Notes: generated by a model not told the origin, from the sequence alone. DNA of 26,787 bases from an uncultured Treponema sp. (GCA_946611835.1 CAMOEE010000005.1:1-26787); one strand, 5' to 3'. Shown: positions 15,744-22,778, counted from the stretch's first letter. Translations and numbers: made by a program.

Positions 15744-18700
15744 ATGTCTAAGAAAAATATTTTGCTAACGCTATCGGGTATTCTTTGTATGTTGTCGGCT
15801 CTATTCATCTCTTGTGATAATCTTGATACTCAAGAGGAGTGGGGCGAATCTCATTCTAGCGGAGTAGTTCATTTTTACATTTCGGAATATGAAGAAAATG
15901 AAATATATACAAGCCGAACAGTTCTTCCAACTTCAGTTGATAAAGACAACTTATATTTTACTCTTGCAGGTGCCTTGAAAGGAGAAACGAAAACCATCAT
16001 CGAAAATACGGATGGGGACAAGGTTGAAAATATGTCGTATGACAACTTGACCTCTTCCGCTTTCCGTCTTGAGGCCGGAGAATGGGAGTTTACCATGCAA
16101 GGGAAAAGAAAGAATTTAGAAGAAAGTTCTCAAAAAATATCTTATACTACCTTGATTACTGGGGATGCAGAAGCCACCATCAAAAGTGGAGATCAAAATT
16201 CTATTATATTCTCTATGAAAGCTGAAAAGGATGGGCTTGGTTCAATTCGTATGGAGATAAATTGTGCGTTTGGAGCGGACTCAGAAAGTAGCTTATCAAG
16301 TCTAAATGCAAAACTCTATATTATTAGTGATGAGACTGGAGATGTTGCGGAAGATGCTACATACGAGGATTCCTGGTCTACTTCTGAAGAAAATCCTGTT
16401 TTCACTATTACTACAGATACTGACACTAAAAAAACATCTGTAGTGTACAAAAAAGATAATATTCCAAGCAAAACTTATTTATTCTCTATCACTTTAAAAA
16501 CTACTTGTAATAATTTAGAAGAGGAAGAACTTGCAACATTCCATAGTGATGTTGTTAGGGTATCTCCTGGTTGCGAAAGTTATGGCTCAGTTGAAATTAC
16601 ACCTCGACAAGTTTATCCAATTGAATATGTACTTAAAACACCTGGTGGTGAGAATGCTGACTGGAAGTCAGGCGTTAGTTATCCAAAATATTATAGCCCA
16701 TATGAACGAACGGATTTGCCTAATAGTACATGCCTTGTAAATACAACCGCTGCTTTTGTTTCTTGGTGTGCAGATTCAGAAGACGGTGCGACGAGCACCG
16801 ATATTGCTAAGGGCAGTACTGGTGTTAAGACTTTTTACGCAAAATGGCGAACAGGTGGAATCTATGTAGATACACTAGAAGGTGATGATAGCAATGATGG
16901 TACTACAACTGCCACAGCATTTAAAACTCTTGCAAGGGCTTTGGAAGTACCATCAAGTCCTGATGTCGAATATAAAATTAATATTTCAGGTACAGTTGAA
17001 GTTGAAGATGGAGCAGCAGCTAAAGAAATCGGTATAGTTGCAATCAATTCGGCGAAGGCAAAAAGCATAACTCTTATTGGTTATAATAATAATCATACTG
17101 ATAAGATTGTTCAAAAAACAGGTGTAACTGGTAAGTCAACTCTTAAAATTTTTAGTGATCCTCCAATACCAGTATATATTGAAAATCTCATTATCGAAGG
17201 TGGAGATGGAGACTCGGGTACAAAAAGCGGAGGTGCTATTTATGTAAGTTCTGCTGGTACTACCGTGACATTAGGTCAATATGTAAAGGTTACCGGTGGA
17301 ACAGCTGATTATGGTGGCGGCCTTTGTGTTGATAAATCTGGGTGCGAAATAATAATAGACGGTGCTACAATTGAGAATTGTGGTATATCTGGCTCTCTTA
17401 AAGGTGGTGGTATTTATATCGCTTCTGGTAGTGACTTAGAATTCAAAAGTGGTGAGATAAAAAACAACGGTAATTCAGGAGTCTTAGGTGGCGGTATTTA
17501 TTGTGAGGGTACAATAAGTATTCCTGATAATTCCACTGGTACAGTAACTGGTAATACAGCACTGAAAGGTGGTGGTATTTATTATGCCGGCAGTAATTCT
17601 GAAATAAACGGTTTAATTGTTGGTGGAGACGACTCTACGGATGGAAATACAGCAAAAGAGGGTGGTGCGCTCTACAATGCTGGAACCCTTACTGTTTCGG
17701 GGTCTGCTACAAAAGAATCTAGAATTGCTTACAATGTTGCTGATAGCGAGACCGATGCAGCTGGTGCTGGTATTTTCAATGACAGCGGCGCAACTCTCAC
17801 ATTGAAAGGCAAAGTAATCATTGATTCAAATGAATGTAAACACAATGATTCACTGAATGGTAATGGTGGTGGTGTCTACAATGCCGGCACTCTTACAATG
17901 GTGGCAGATGGTACTGATGTTCCAGCCATTTCAAGCAACAATGCAGTAAGTGGCGGTGGTGTTTACAATGTAGAAAGTACAGCAATATTCACCATGAGCG
18001 CAGGCTCAATCGCAAGCAACACCGCAACAGACGGTGGCGGCGTCTACAGTGCAACTTCTGCAGTATTCACTATGTCCGGTGGTACAATCGGCAGCAACAC
18101 CGCAAGCACAAGCGGTGGCGGTGTGTATAATGCAGGAAGTATGTTCATGTACGGCACTGCTGTGGTGGGAGATGCTAGTGCAACTAGTGTGGCCTCAAAA
18201 TCAGCGGGTATAGTAGCGGCCTCTAATAAAGCAACTGGTAATGGCGGTGGTATTTATAGTACTGGAACTTTGTATATAGGCTATAAAGATTCTAATAAAA
18301 CAGTAGATGATGAATTTACTGGTGGTATATTCTATAACTATGCATCGAATGGTGGTGGTATTTATAGTTATGGTGGCTCAATGTATATTTCTCTGGGAAC
18401 TGTTGCTTACAATGCAGTTTCAAGTAGTGGTGGTGGCTTATTCACAAATGGCACTTCTGAATTCGTTGGCGGTAATATTTTGAAAAATGAAGCTGACTCT
18501 GGCGGAGGTATATATAACTATGGTGGCAAATTAACATTGTCTGGTTCTATAACAGTAGGTGATTCTTCTGCGATCAGCTCTGCTACCGAAGACAATTGTT
18601 CAAACTATGCTACTCTTGGCGGTGGTGTATATAATAACGATAGTGCAGTTTTGGAATTCGGTTATGATAATAATTCATCTGGTGGCATATACTATAACTA

Positions 18701-18824
18701 TGCGCCTACTGGCGGTGGTGTCTATAATGCAAACCCAAATAATATTGTAAGTCAAGCAGAATACATTGCCAATAATGGTGCTAGTTCTAGACAAGCTGAA
18801 ACGGCAAACATTAAGAATCCGTAA
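15744..18824 (+). CDS. Large right-handed beta-helix lipoprotein with GGGxY repeats
   Basis: A 1026-residue predicted surface lipoprotein: signal MSKKNILLTLSGILCMLSAL with lipobox LFISC (Cys24). Residues 30-285 are a Ser/Thr/Glu-rich beta region. A short InlB-like repeat ending FYAKW lies at about 290-368. The segment GGIYVDTLEGDDSNDGTTT with TAFKTLARAL near 372-402 is the usual cap of pectate-lyase-like and DUF1565 beta-helices. About 18 turns follow to the C-terminus, each marked GGGIY or GGGVYN with NAGT, as in Chlamydia Pmp-type and parallel beta-helix adhesins. The catalytic residues of a lyase are not evident, so binding is more likely than catalysis. ATG 15744 is chosen because AAGGAG (15732-15737) directly abuts the ATG at 15738. 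It ends after the last repeat with no autotransporter barrel. Confidence 0.83.
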   Translation: MSKKNILLTLSGILCMLSALFISCDNLDTQEEWGESHSSGVVHFYISEYEENEIYTSRTVLPTSVDKDNLYFTLAGALKGETKTIIENTDGDKVENMSYDNLTSSAFRLEAGEWEFTMQGKRKNLEESSQKISYTTLITGDAEATIKSGDQNSIIFSMKAEKDGLGSIRMEINCAFGADSESSLSSLNAKLYIISDETGDVAEDATYEDSWSTSEENPVFTITTDTDTKKTSVVYKKDNIPSKTYLFSITLKTTCNNLEEEELATFHSDVVRVSPGCESYGSVEITPRQVYPIEYVLKTPGGENADWKSGVSYPKYYSPYERTDLPNSTCLVNTTAAFVSWCADSEDGATSTDIAKGSTGVKTFYAKWRTGGIYVDTLEGDDSNDGTTTATAFKTLARALEVPSSPDVEYKINISGTVEVEDGAAAKEIGIVAINSAKAKSITLIGYNNNHTDKIVQKTGVTGKSTLKIFSDPPIPVYIENLIIEGGDGDSGTKSGGAIYVSSAGTTVTLGQYVKVTGGTADYGGGLCVDKSGCEIIIDGATIENCGISGSLKGGGIYIASGSDLEFKSGEIKNNGNSGVLGGGIYCEGTISIPDNSTGTVTGNTALKGGGIYYAGSNSEINGLIVGGDDSTDGNTAKEGGALYNAGTLTVSGSATKESRIAYNVADSETDAAGAGIFNDSGATLTLKGKVIIDSNECKHNDSLNGNGGGVYNAGTLTMVADGTDVPAISSNNAVSGGGVYNVESTAIFTMSAGSIASNTATDGGGVYSATSAVFTMSGGTIGSNTASTSGGGVYNAGSMFMYGTAVVGDASATSVASKSAGIVAASNKATGNGGGIYSTGTLYIGYKDSNKTVDDEFTGGIFYNYASNGGGIYSYGGSMYISLGTVAYNAVSSSGGGLFTNGTSEFVGGNILKNEADSGGGIYNYGGKLTLSGSITVGDSSAISSATEDNCSNYATLGGGVYNNDSAVLEFGYDNNSSGGIYYNYAPTGGGVYNANPNNIVSQAEYIANNGASSRQAETANIKNP

Positions 18825-18863
18825 TTTTCTTTCACTACAGATTCTAAATATACCCCCAACCCT

Positions 18864-18900
18864 AAGCAGTCACTCACTCAGCAGTGGCTGCTTGTTTTTT
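18864..18900 (+). terminator. Strong rho-independent terminator after the beta-helix gene
   Basis: An 11-bp stem, AAGCAGTCACT (18864-18874) with AGTGGCTGCTT (18883-18893) and one G-T pair, has an 8-nt loop and is followed by GTTTTTT. It closes the OmpA/lipoprotein unit. Confidence 0.92.
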
Positions 18901-19023
18901 ACGGCACCTCAGGGGGGAGATACAAAGTTTAGAAATGTTTGTCTCGACTTCGATAGTGCAAACAGACATGTAGTCGGCTACCTCGGAACAAGCCTTGAGT
19001 TCGATAAGTGGCTCAACGAGTAA
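18901..19023 (+). pseudogene. Relic of a coding sequence: C-terminal 40 residues only
   Basis: After the terminator a frame reads GDTKFRNVCLDFDSANRHV then VGYLGTSLEFDKWLNE and a TAA. It has protein-like composition and normal codon choice but lacks any start, ribosome binding site or promoter of its own, and the T run of the terminator precedes it. It may be the tail of a displaced gene. I do not recognise the family. The rest of the 315-base gap between the beta-helix gene and the nuclease gene holds the terminator, two hairpins and a direct repeat listed separately. Confidence 0.3.
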
Positions 19024-19036
19024 TGTGTTTTATATA

Positions 19037-19068
19037 ACAAAAATGCCCCTGCAGGTACGGCAAGGGGC
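19037..19068 (-). terminator. Terminator of the Rpn-like gene (minus strand)
   Basis: Read on the minus strand, GCCCCT (19063-19068) pairs with AGGGGC (19045-19050) across a 12-nt loop and is followed by ATTTTTGTT. It lies about 70 bases after the stop codon of the minus-strand nuclease gene. Confidence 0.6.
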
Positions 19069-19077
19069 TAAAGCACT

Positions 19078-19118
19078 AACAGCCGGCAAGCGTGAGATAA
19101 TCGTGCGTGTCGGCTGTT
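19078..19118. other. Perfect inverted repeat between nuclease gene and its terminator
   Basis: AACAGCCG (19078-19085) and CGGCTGTT (19111-19118) form an 8-bp perfect stem enclosing 25 bases. On the nuclease transcript it would make a second hairpin just after the stop, perhaps protecting the 3' end. The right arm runs into the direct repeat at 19114. Confidence 0.45.
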
Positions 19119-19408
19119 CGTTATGTACATTTTCTGCTCCTAATTAATGCTAACGGCTTCAATCAATTTTTCTTCAGGAATGTTGAGAAGAGCAGCAACC
19201 TCGCTTAATGAATAGCGGCCGTCAGCAATCAAGAGTTTCGCATTTGCAATAGCGGTCTGCTGAGCACCCTCTGCGATACCAGAAGCCCTTCCACGAGCTT
19301 CACCATCCGCAACGCCCTGTTCATATCCGTATTCCATTGTACAGCGGTCGTGGAGTTCCTGGTCGAATTCTGTCAGCAAGCTGTTCGTTATGTACATCTT
19401 TTGCTCCT
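19114..19408. repeat. 28-bp direct repeat flanking the nuclease gene's 3' end
   Basis: The 28 bases at 19114-19141 (CTGTTCGTTATGTACAT, then TTTCTGCTCCT) recur at 19381-19408 with only two differences (26 of 28 identical). The distance is 267 bases, exactly 89 codons. The inner copy encodes EQKMYITNS of the nuclease; the outer copy would encode the same peptide but lies past the stop codon. It marks a partial duplication or recombination among paralogues. Confidence 0.8.
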
Positions 19409-20129
19409 CAAAAAAGCCTTCCAAGAAATTGTGCTGGATGGCGTAGTTTACGGCTTCGTTGATGGCTTCGCTCGGGGGAAGGCCTTGGCGCTGGCTTTCC
19501 CGAACCCGGTCAACGAACTCTATGTAATGATACAACGACTCGCAGTTTTTTTGAATAGTTTTGTTATGATTTTTGTTGATGTTTATCAGTGTCGCGGTCC
19601 ATTCAAACTCGCCGGAATCGTCTGGAATTTCAAATGCGTCTGAGAGCCTGTATTTTTTATTGTCTTCGATTTCAGTCTCGCCGTTGTAGAGAACGATGAA
19701 TCTTGGCGATGGAATCTTAATCTGTGAGGACCCGAAAATGTCCTTCTTCTGGCGTTTGACTTCGTTCTGGTAGAGCTGCCCGAAATACATCAGTCCCCGA
19801 AGCGGCATGTTCGGATTGACTGTAGACTGGTGCTCGAAGAGGTTCATCTGTGAGTCCAGGAGGAAGGACAAGTCATTTTTCATGGTGAGGTAAATCACAT
19901 TCTCGATTGTCGTGATTCTTAAATCCCCGATGTTGGTGTAATTCTTCCCTGTGATGGCGTTGTAGAGCGACAGGAGCCATCTTCTGCTGCGTTCGTCCTT
20001 GCCGCTGTAGATTATGCGGAAGAGGCTGTCCTTGTAGGCTCGGTTCATTGCGATTCCGTTGAAGCCGGGAATCTCCAGGTGGGTCACATTCTCTGTTTGT
20101 TCGATTTGTTCTTCTTTTTGATTTTTCAT
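19140..20129 (-). CDS. Rpn-family/PD-(D/E)XK nuclease-like protein
   Basis: This 329-residue protein belongs to the recombination-promoting nuclease/putative transposase (PDDEXK_2-like) group, abundant in treponemes. The N-terminal part has the family start DSLFRIIYSGKDERSRRWLL (34-53). The nuclease core follows: NDLSFLLDSQMNLFEHQST (85-103), with Asp86/Asp92 and the Glu99-x-Gln101 pair of the active site. RFIVLYNGETE (143-153) is also typical. The C-terminal part (about 275-329) has GEARGRASGIAEGAQQ-type repeats and a small helical AALLNIPEEKLIEAV motif. In related proteins the nuclease promotes DNA breakage and recombination. The start follows AGGAG by 8 bases; an ATG 5 bases earlier reads straight into a stop. 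Neighbours are accessory genes and repeats, as expected for this family. Confidence 0.85.
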   Translation of the reverse strand: MKNQKEEQIEQTENVTHLEIPGFNGIAMNRAYKDSLFRIIYSGKDERSRRWLLSLYNAITGKNYTNIGDLRITTIENVIYLTMKNDLSFLLDSQMNLFEHQSTVNPNMPLRGLMYFGQLYQNEVKRQKKDIFGSSQIKIPSPRFIVLYNGETEIEDNKKYRLSDAFEIPDDSGEFEWTATLININKNHNKTIQKNCESLYHYIEFVDRVRESQRQGLPPSEAINEAVNYAIQHNFLEGFFEEQKMYITNSLLTEFDQELHDRCTMEYGYEQGVADGEARGRASGIAEGAQQTAIANAKLLIADGRYSLSEVAALLNIPEEKLIEAVSIN

Positions 20130-20323
20130 TGCATTTACTCCTATATTTTTCCTCGAAGAAAGTCCTTTCGTTTTCTTCTGTATATATATAGGTTTTAAAA
20201 ATGCATTTTCGGCAGTGAATTGCGAAAATTCTTTGAAAAATGTTCTGGATGTAATTTACTTAGAATCATGAAAAACGGCGGTACTGCGGATTCCAGCCGT
20301 ATGCTATTTGCTTAATTTGAAAA

Positions 20324-20365
20324 CCCAATGCGTACCCGATTGAAAATCAAAAATTACGCATTGGG
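20324..20365 (-). terminator. Terminator of the HU-like gene, possibly bidirectional
   Basis: An 11-bp perfect stem, CCCAATGCGTA (20324-20334) with TACGCATTGGG (20355-20365), encloses 20 bases. On the minus strand it is followed by TTTTCAAATT, on the plus strand by CTTTGCTTTT. It lies just after the stop of the minus-strand gene at 20374. The rest of the gap to 20130 shows only a 12-bp palindrome AAAATGCATTTT at 20198-20209, of unknown meaning. Confidence 0.7.
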
Positions 20366-20373
20366 CTTTGCTT

Positions 20374-21087
20374 TTACGCTACCGTTACAACAGAATCAAT
20401 GTTTGCAGTAAAGTAGGCCTTGCCCGGCTTGGTGACGATGCTCACATTGTAGCTGCCCGCTGCAAGTTCGCTCGGTACTGGCGAATCGACGACATTCGTG
20501 CCACGGCGGTTGTAGATTGAAAGGCGGGTGAGGCCACTTTCGTTCTCCAGGAAGACGCCCTGGTTTTCGTCGGTGATGTCGAAGGTGAGGTTCCGGCCAT
20601 GCAGACGGAGCGTTTTTCCGGCAGTGACAGAAAGGCTTGCACTTTCGCTTGCATCGCTGTTGAGTGTGGTAATGCGGTAGATTTTGGCTTCTCCGGTGCT
20701 GTCTGGCGGAAGCTGCTTGTATTCAAGCTTTGAGCGAACATTCTTGGAAAGTGTTTCGTTTGCGTTGAACAAAAAGCCCAGCGTGTGGTTTCCTGTTCCA
20801 AGTGTAAAGCCGTCCTGAATGTTGGCGCAGGTTCCCGTTGCGTTTGCACGGAGCGATCCAAAGGGGAGAGTTACATTGTAGCCTTTTGCAAGGTACTTTG
20901 TAACGATTGTTTCCATTACCGAAAGCATACCAAGGTAGTCTGCTTCGGTAAACGAAGAGTTCCAGTCAGCCATTTCGCTTGCGAGCTGGCTCTGGCTTAA
21001 AGTTTGTGAGCACGAACTTCTAAAGCAGAAGCCGTCTTTTGATTCATCTGTAATTAGAAGATTCTTTACAGTTTTAATGTTTAGCAT
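20374..21087 (-). CDS. HU-like DNA-binding protein with C-terminal DUF4469-type domain
   Basis: A 237-residue protein. The first 120 or so residues follow the HU-like fold of the Bvu_2165/DUF4469 group (MLNIKTVKNLLITDES, YLGMLSVMETIVTKYLAKGY, then VTLPFGSLRANATGTCANIQ). The last 100 form an Ig-like beta-sandwich (KIYRITTLNSDASES, LRLHGRNLTFDI, GVFLENESG, SNAVTKPGKAYF-like strands). Such proteins are common in Bacteroides and treponemes. They are thought to bind DNA, but their role is unknown. The start at 21087 is set by GGAGGG seven bases before the ATG; the frame continues upstream to 21255 without a ribosome binding site, and that extension reads over a gene relic. Its start is preceded by an 8-bp inverted repeat at 21122-21145. 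Confidence 0.72.
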   Translation of the reverse strand: MLNIKTVKNLLITDESKDGFCFRSSCSQTLSQSQLASEMADWNSSFTEADYLGMLSVMETIVTKYLAKGYNVTLPFGSLRANATGTCANIQDGFTLGTGNHTLGFLFNANETLSKNVRSKLEYKQLPPDSTGEAKIYRITTLNSDASESASLSVTAGKTLRLHGRNLTFDITDENQGVFLENESGLTRLSIYNRRGTNVVDSPVPSELAAGSYNVSIVTKPGKAYFTANIDSVVTVA

Positions 21088-21121
21088 TTTCAATGCCCTC
21101 CATAATAAATTAAACGAGTGA

Positions 21122-21145
21122 ATTTTCAGAACAACGCCTGAAAAT
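21122..21145. promoter_or_regulatory. Inverted repeat in the HU-like gene leader
   Basis: ATTTTCAG (21122-21129) and CTGAAAAT (21138-21145) are a perfect 8-bp inverted repeat, 35-58 bases before the HU-like gene start. It could be an operator for that gene or a leader hairpin. Confidence 0.3.
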
Positions 21146-21150
21146 ATTTT

Positions 21151-21180
21151 TTGACAAGGAGAGCCATTTCGTGTTATACT
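21151..21180 (+). promoter_or_regulatory. Orphan consensus promoter on the + strand
   Basis: TTGACA (21151-21156), an 18-bp spacer and TATACT (21175-21180) form a near-consensus promoter with no full-length gene downstream. It would make a transcript of about 90-100 bases, starting near 21187 and ending at the terminator at 21231-21278. It lies inside the relic frame, so it may be chance. Confidence 0.35.
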
Positions 21181-21230
21181 GTTTTCATTCGACAAGAAAA
21201 GAGAATCACACTGTGGCTCTCGACCAATGG

Positions 21231-21278
21231 AAGCTTGTTTGGTAAGTGTTGGCACACTTATTAAAACAGGCTTTTTTT
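21231..21278 (+). terminator. Two-part rho-independent terminator
   Basis: An outer 10-bp stem, AAGCTTGTTT (21231-21240) with AAACAGGCTT (21264-21273), holds an inner perfect stem, TAAGTGT (21243-21249) with ACACTTA (21254-21260). It is followed by a T run. It ends the relic or small RNA on the + strand and lies convergent to the minus-strand immA-like gene end. Confidence 0.8.
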
Positions 21279-21293
21279 ATTCGCATACGCTTT

Positions 21294-21899
21294 TCATGCC
21301 ACCTCCTTTTTGTTAATCGCATCCTTTATTCCCTGTACAAGGAACGGCTTACCAATCGTCTTTACTACTGTCTGACCAACATGAAACTGCTGCTCAATCA
21401 TGATAAAAAGCGACATGGTAAGGGCAAAGCAGGTTGCTTCCACTTCGCCGCTTATACTTTGCTGGGTGTGTCGCATTAGTATATGGGCGAACTCATGGAA
21501 AATAATGTGCATGCACTCAGAAGCATTCCGCTTGTCGTTGTAGGCAATCATGCGCCTCTGCTCACCGCTGACAGGATCGGGGAACACGGCACACACACCT
21601 TCGTTCCAAAGGCTTAATGAAATCTGCGTGAACTTCTCAAGATTTTCGGGATTGAAGGATGAGAACTTCTTGAGTTTTATCCCCATGTCCGAAATCATCT
21701 TTTTGTAATCAAAGTCTTCTTTGTAATATTCCCGTTCGCTCAAGGTTTCTATTACGAGCAGGATAATTTCGTTCACACGCCAGGGCGGAAGTACATACGG
21801 CATTCCGTCCTGCATAGTCGTCGTGAGCGTATTTTTGGCAGGCCTATTGCCGCCGATAAATTCTTTAACACATCCTGTACAATCTTCAGCTTCGTCCAT
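21294..21899 (-). CDS. ImmA/IrrE-type metallopeptidase
   Basis: This 201-residue protein has the zinc-metallopeptidase motif HEFAH at 135-139 (MHIIFHEFAHILMRH). A downstream acidic segment, GEVEATCFAL (151-160), supplies the probable third ligand, Glu154. This matches the ImmA/IrrE (M78) family, whose best-known members cut a partner XRE repressor and so induce mobile elements (ICEBs1) or DNA-repair genes. The partner gene lies 14 bases upstream in the same direction, making a standard xre-immA pair. GGAGG precedes the ATG at a normal distance. The N-terminal 30 residues contain two cysteines (CTGC at 7-10) of unknown use. Confidence 0.87.
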   Translation of the reverse strand: MDEAEDCTGCVKEFIGGNRPAKNTLTTTMQDGMPYVLPPWRVNEIILLVIETLSEREYYKEDFDYKKMISDMGIKLKKFSSFNPENLEKFTQISLSLWNEGVCAVFPDPVSGEQRRMIAYNDKRNASECMHIIFHEFAHILMRHTQQSISGEVEATCFALTMSLFIMIEQQFHVGQTVVKTIGKPFLVQGIKDAINKKEVA

Positions 21900-21913
21900 T
21901 AAGCCTCCTGTTC

Positions 21914-22249
21914 CTAATTCTCCGGACTGTTGTACTCGTCCATGAGGATTTTCATCAAGTCTAATTTTTGATTTTTGCTCAAATCATCTTTGCTCGAAGC
22001 GAGCAGGATTTTGAGCTGATCATAACCATACTTATTGTCGTTCCCAATAAGATAGTCACTGGTGGTGTGAAGTGTGTTCGCAATGTTCGCAAGCACATCC
22101 GTTCTGGGCAGCCGGTCACTTGTCATGTACCTGCTGAATGCTGCCTCTGTAATACCGCAGATTTCGCAGAGCTTTTTCTGTGAATAGCGGTTTTCCTTCA
22201 TTAAATCTTTGACCCTCCTTGAAAAAAGATTTTCTTTTTTTGCTTCCAT
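21914..22249 (-). CDS. XRE-family helix-turn-helix repressor (ImmR-like)
   Basis: A 111-residue protein with an N-terminal HTH_3 domain (about 8-68). The pattern is RVKDLMKENRYSQKKLCEIC, then GITEAAFSRYMTSDRLPRT and DVLANIANTLHTTSDYLIG, ending in the usual DYLIG. The C-terminal tail (70-111) is charged and helical and could be the cleavage target of the peptidase. AGGAG lies about 10 bases before the ATG. The gene is transcribed with the ImmA-like gene and away from the AAA/subtilase operon. Its promoter region at 22351-22379 contains one arm of a perfect inverted repeat, so autoregulation is likely. Confidence 0.88.
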   Translation of the reverse strand: MEAKKENLFSRRVKDLMKENRYSQKKLCEICGITEAAFSRYMTSDRLPRTDVLANIANTLHTTSDYLIGNDNKYGYDQLKILLASSKDDLSKNQKLDLMKILMDEYNSPEN

Positions 22250-22350
22250 AAACAGCCTTCTCCTATATTAGGCTAAAATTATGAAACCTTTGTTGGGTTT
22301 CCGCTTTATTTGTTGCAGGGCGGGAGCAGAATATTCGCCTTGCATATATG

Positions 22351-22379
22351 ATAATATTATACTTTCGGTTAATAGTCAA
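22351..22379 (-). promoter_or_regulatory. Predicted promoter of the xre-immA operon
   Basis: On the minus strand TTGACT (22379-22374), a 17-bp spacer and TATTAT (22356-22351) make a good promoter. The spacer holds one arm of the inverted repeat ACCGAAAGTATAAT, so a bound repressor would block RNA polymerase. Confidence 0.6.
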
Positions 22380-22414
22380 GTAAAATATAATGAAAAATAT
22401 ACCGAAAGTATAAT
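22356..22414. promoter_or_regulatory. Perfect 14-bp inverted repeat, probable XRE operator pair
   Basis: ATTATACTTTCGGT (22356-22369) and ACCGAAAGTATAAT (22401-22414) are perfect reverse complements separated by 31 bases. The left arm lies in the xre promoter. The spacing, about three helical turns apart for the site centres, is suited to two repressor dimers or to a DNA loop. Confidence 0.6.
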
Positions 22415-22460
22415 TATTTGTATATAACGCTCGATATGATGTTGTGCGATGGTGGAGAAA

Positions 22461-22671
22461 ATGTTCTGCGACATTCAGTATTATCTTTTTGGGTGTGCGG
22501 CATTTTACGAATGGACGCTCAGTAAAATGTCTTTGGACGATGAGGAAAGTATAGTGTGTCGTTAAAGATTTTAGCGACAGGCGGGCAAACTTCACGCTTA
22601 TGCAGATGTGCCGAATGGTGGGGGAGGTGAATCCGGAGGAGTGGTTTATGAATGAAATGTCTAATTCGTAA
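22461..22671 (+). pseudogene. Possible decayed coding sequence with a frame break
   Basis: One frame from ATG 22461 reads MFCDIQYYLFGCAAFYEW and TLSKMSLDDEESIVCR to a stop at 22565. A second frame beginning near 22555 continues VKDFSDRRANFTLMQMCRM, VGEVNPEEWFMNEMSNS to a stop at 22671. A single-base shift near 22555 would join them. The second piece loosely recalls the C-terminal helices of IS66-type transposases (VNPEEW), but this is weak. It has no convincing start site and is most likely a relic. Confidence 0.25.
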
Positions 22672-22727
22672 TGCACAATATGCAATTATCAGCAAGAAGA
22701 ACATCATTCAACTATTGAACAAACACC

Positions 22728-22756
22728 TTGCCGACAGATTGTTATTGCTTTATACT
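22728..22756 (+). promoter_or_regulatory. Predicted promoter of the AAA/subtilase operon
   Basis: TTGCCG (22728-22733), a 17-bp spacer and TATACT (22751-22756) give a start near 22763, about 40 bases before the AAA gene ATG, which is preceded by the strong site GGGAGG (22790-22795). Confidence 0.5.
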
Positions 22757-22764
22757 AAACATTA

Positions 22765-22778
22765 CGCACTATAGTACG
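22765..22778. promoter_or_regulatory. Palindrome at the operon's transcription start, possible operator
   Basis: CGCACTATAGTACG (22765-22778) is a 14-bp palindrome with one mismatched pair, lying directly on the predicted start. It differs from the xre inverted repeat, so a different regulator would be needed. Confidence 0.35.

Larger units (their letters stand above)
21114..21245 (+). pseudogene. Gene relic: C-terminal 43 residues of an unidentified protein
   Basis: After a TAA at 21111 the + frame reads TSEFSEQRLKIFFDKESHF, then VLYCFHSTRKENHTVALDQ and WKLVW before TAA 21243-21245. Its protein-like composition and the terminator placed right after it suggest the 3' end of a real gene, truncated where the HU-like gene now starts. 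The pattern loosely recalls the last strands of RelE/HigB-type toxins, which is only a guess. A GTG at 21171 preceded by AAGGAG (21156-21161) could alternatively give a 24-residue peptide. Confidence 0.35.

Noticed and set aside
17200..18730. Regular GGTGGTGGTATTTATA-like spacing that could suggest a CRISPR or tandem DNA array
   Set aside because: The units vary in length and sequence and encode in-frame GGGIY/GGGVY beta-helix turns, so they are protein repeats.
16858..18824. Reading the beta-helix protein as an autotransporter or a pectate lyase
   Set aside because: No C-terminal barrel and no recognisable lyase catalytic residues; the lipobox indicates lipid anchoring.
21088..21255. N-terminal extension of the HU-like protein up to 21255
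   Set aside because: GGAGGG before ATG 21087 fits the family start, and the extension overlaps a relic and a terminator on the other strand.
21246..21479. Plus-strand 77-residue frame opposite the immA-like gene
   Set aside because: It starts inside the terminator hairpin and is antisense to a well-supported metallopeptidase gene.
22263..22685. Minus-strand 140-residue open frame over the xre-iet gap
   Set aside because: No ribosome binding site, odd composition rich in His, Ile and Tyr, and it overlaps the xre promoter and operator repeat.
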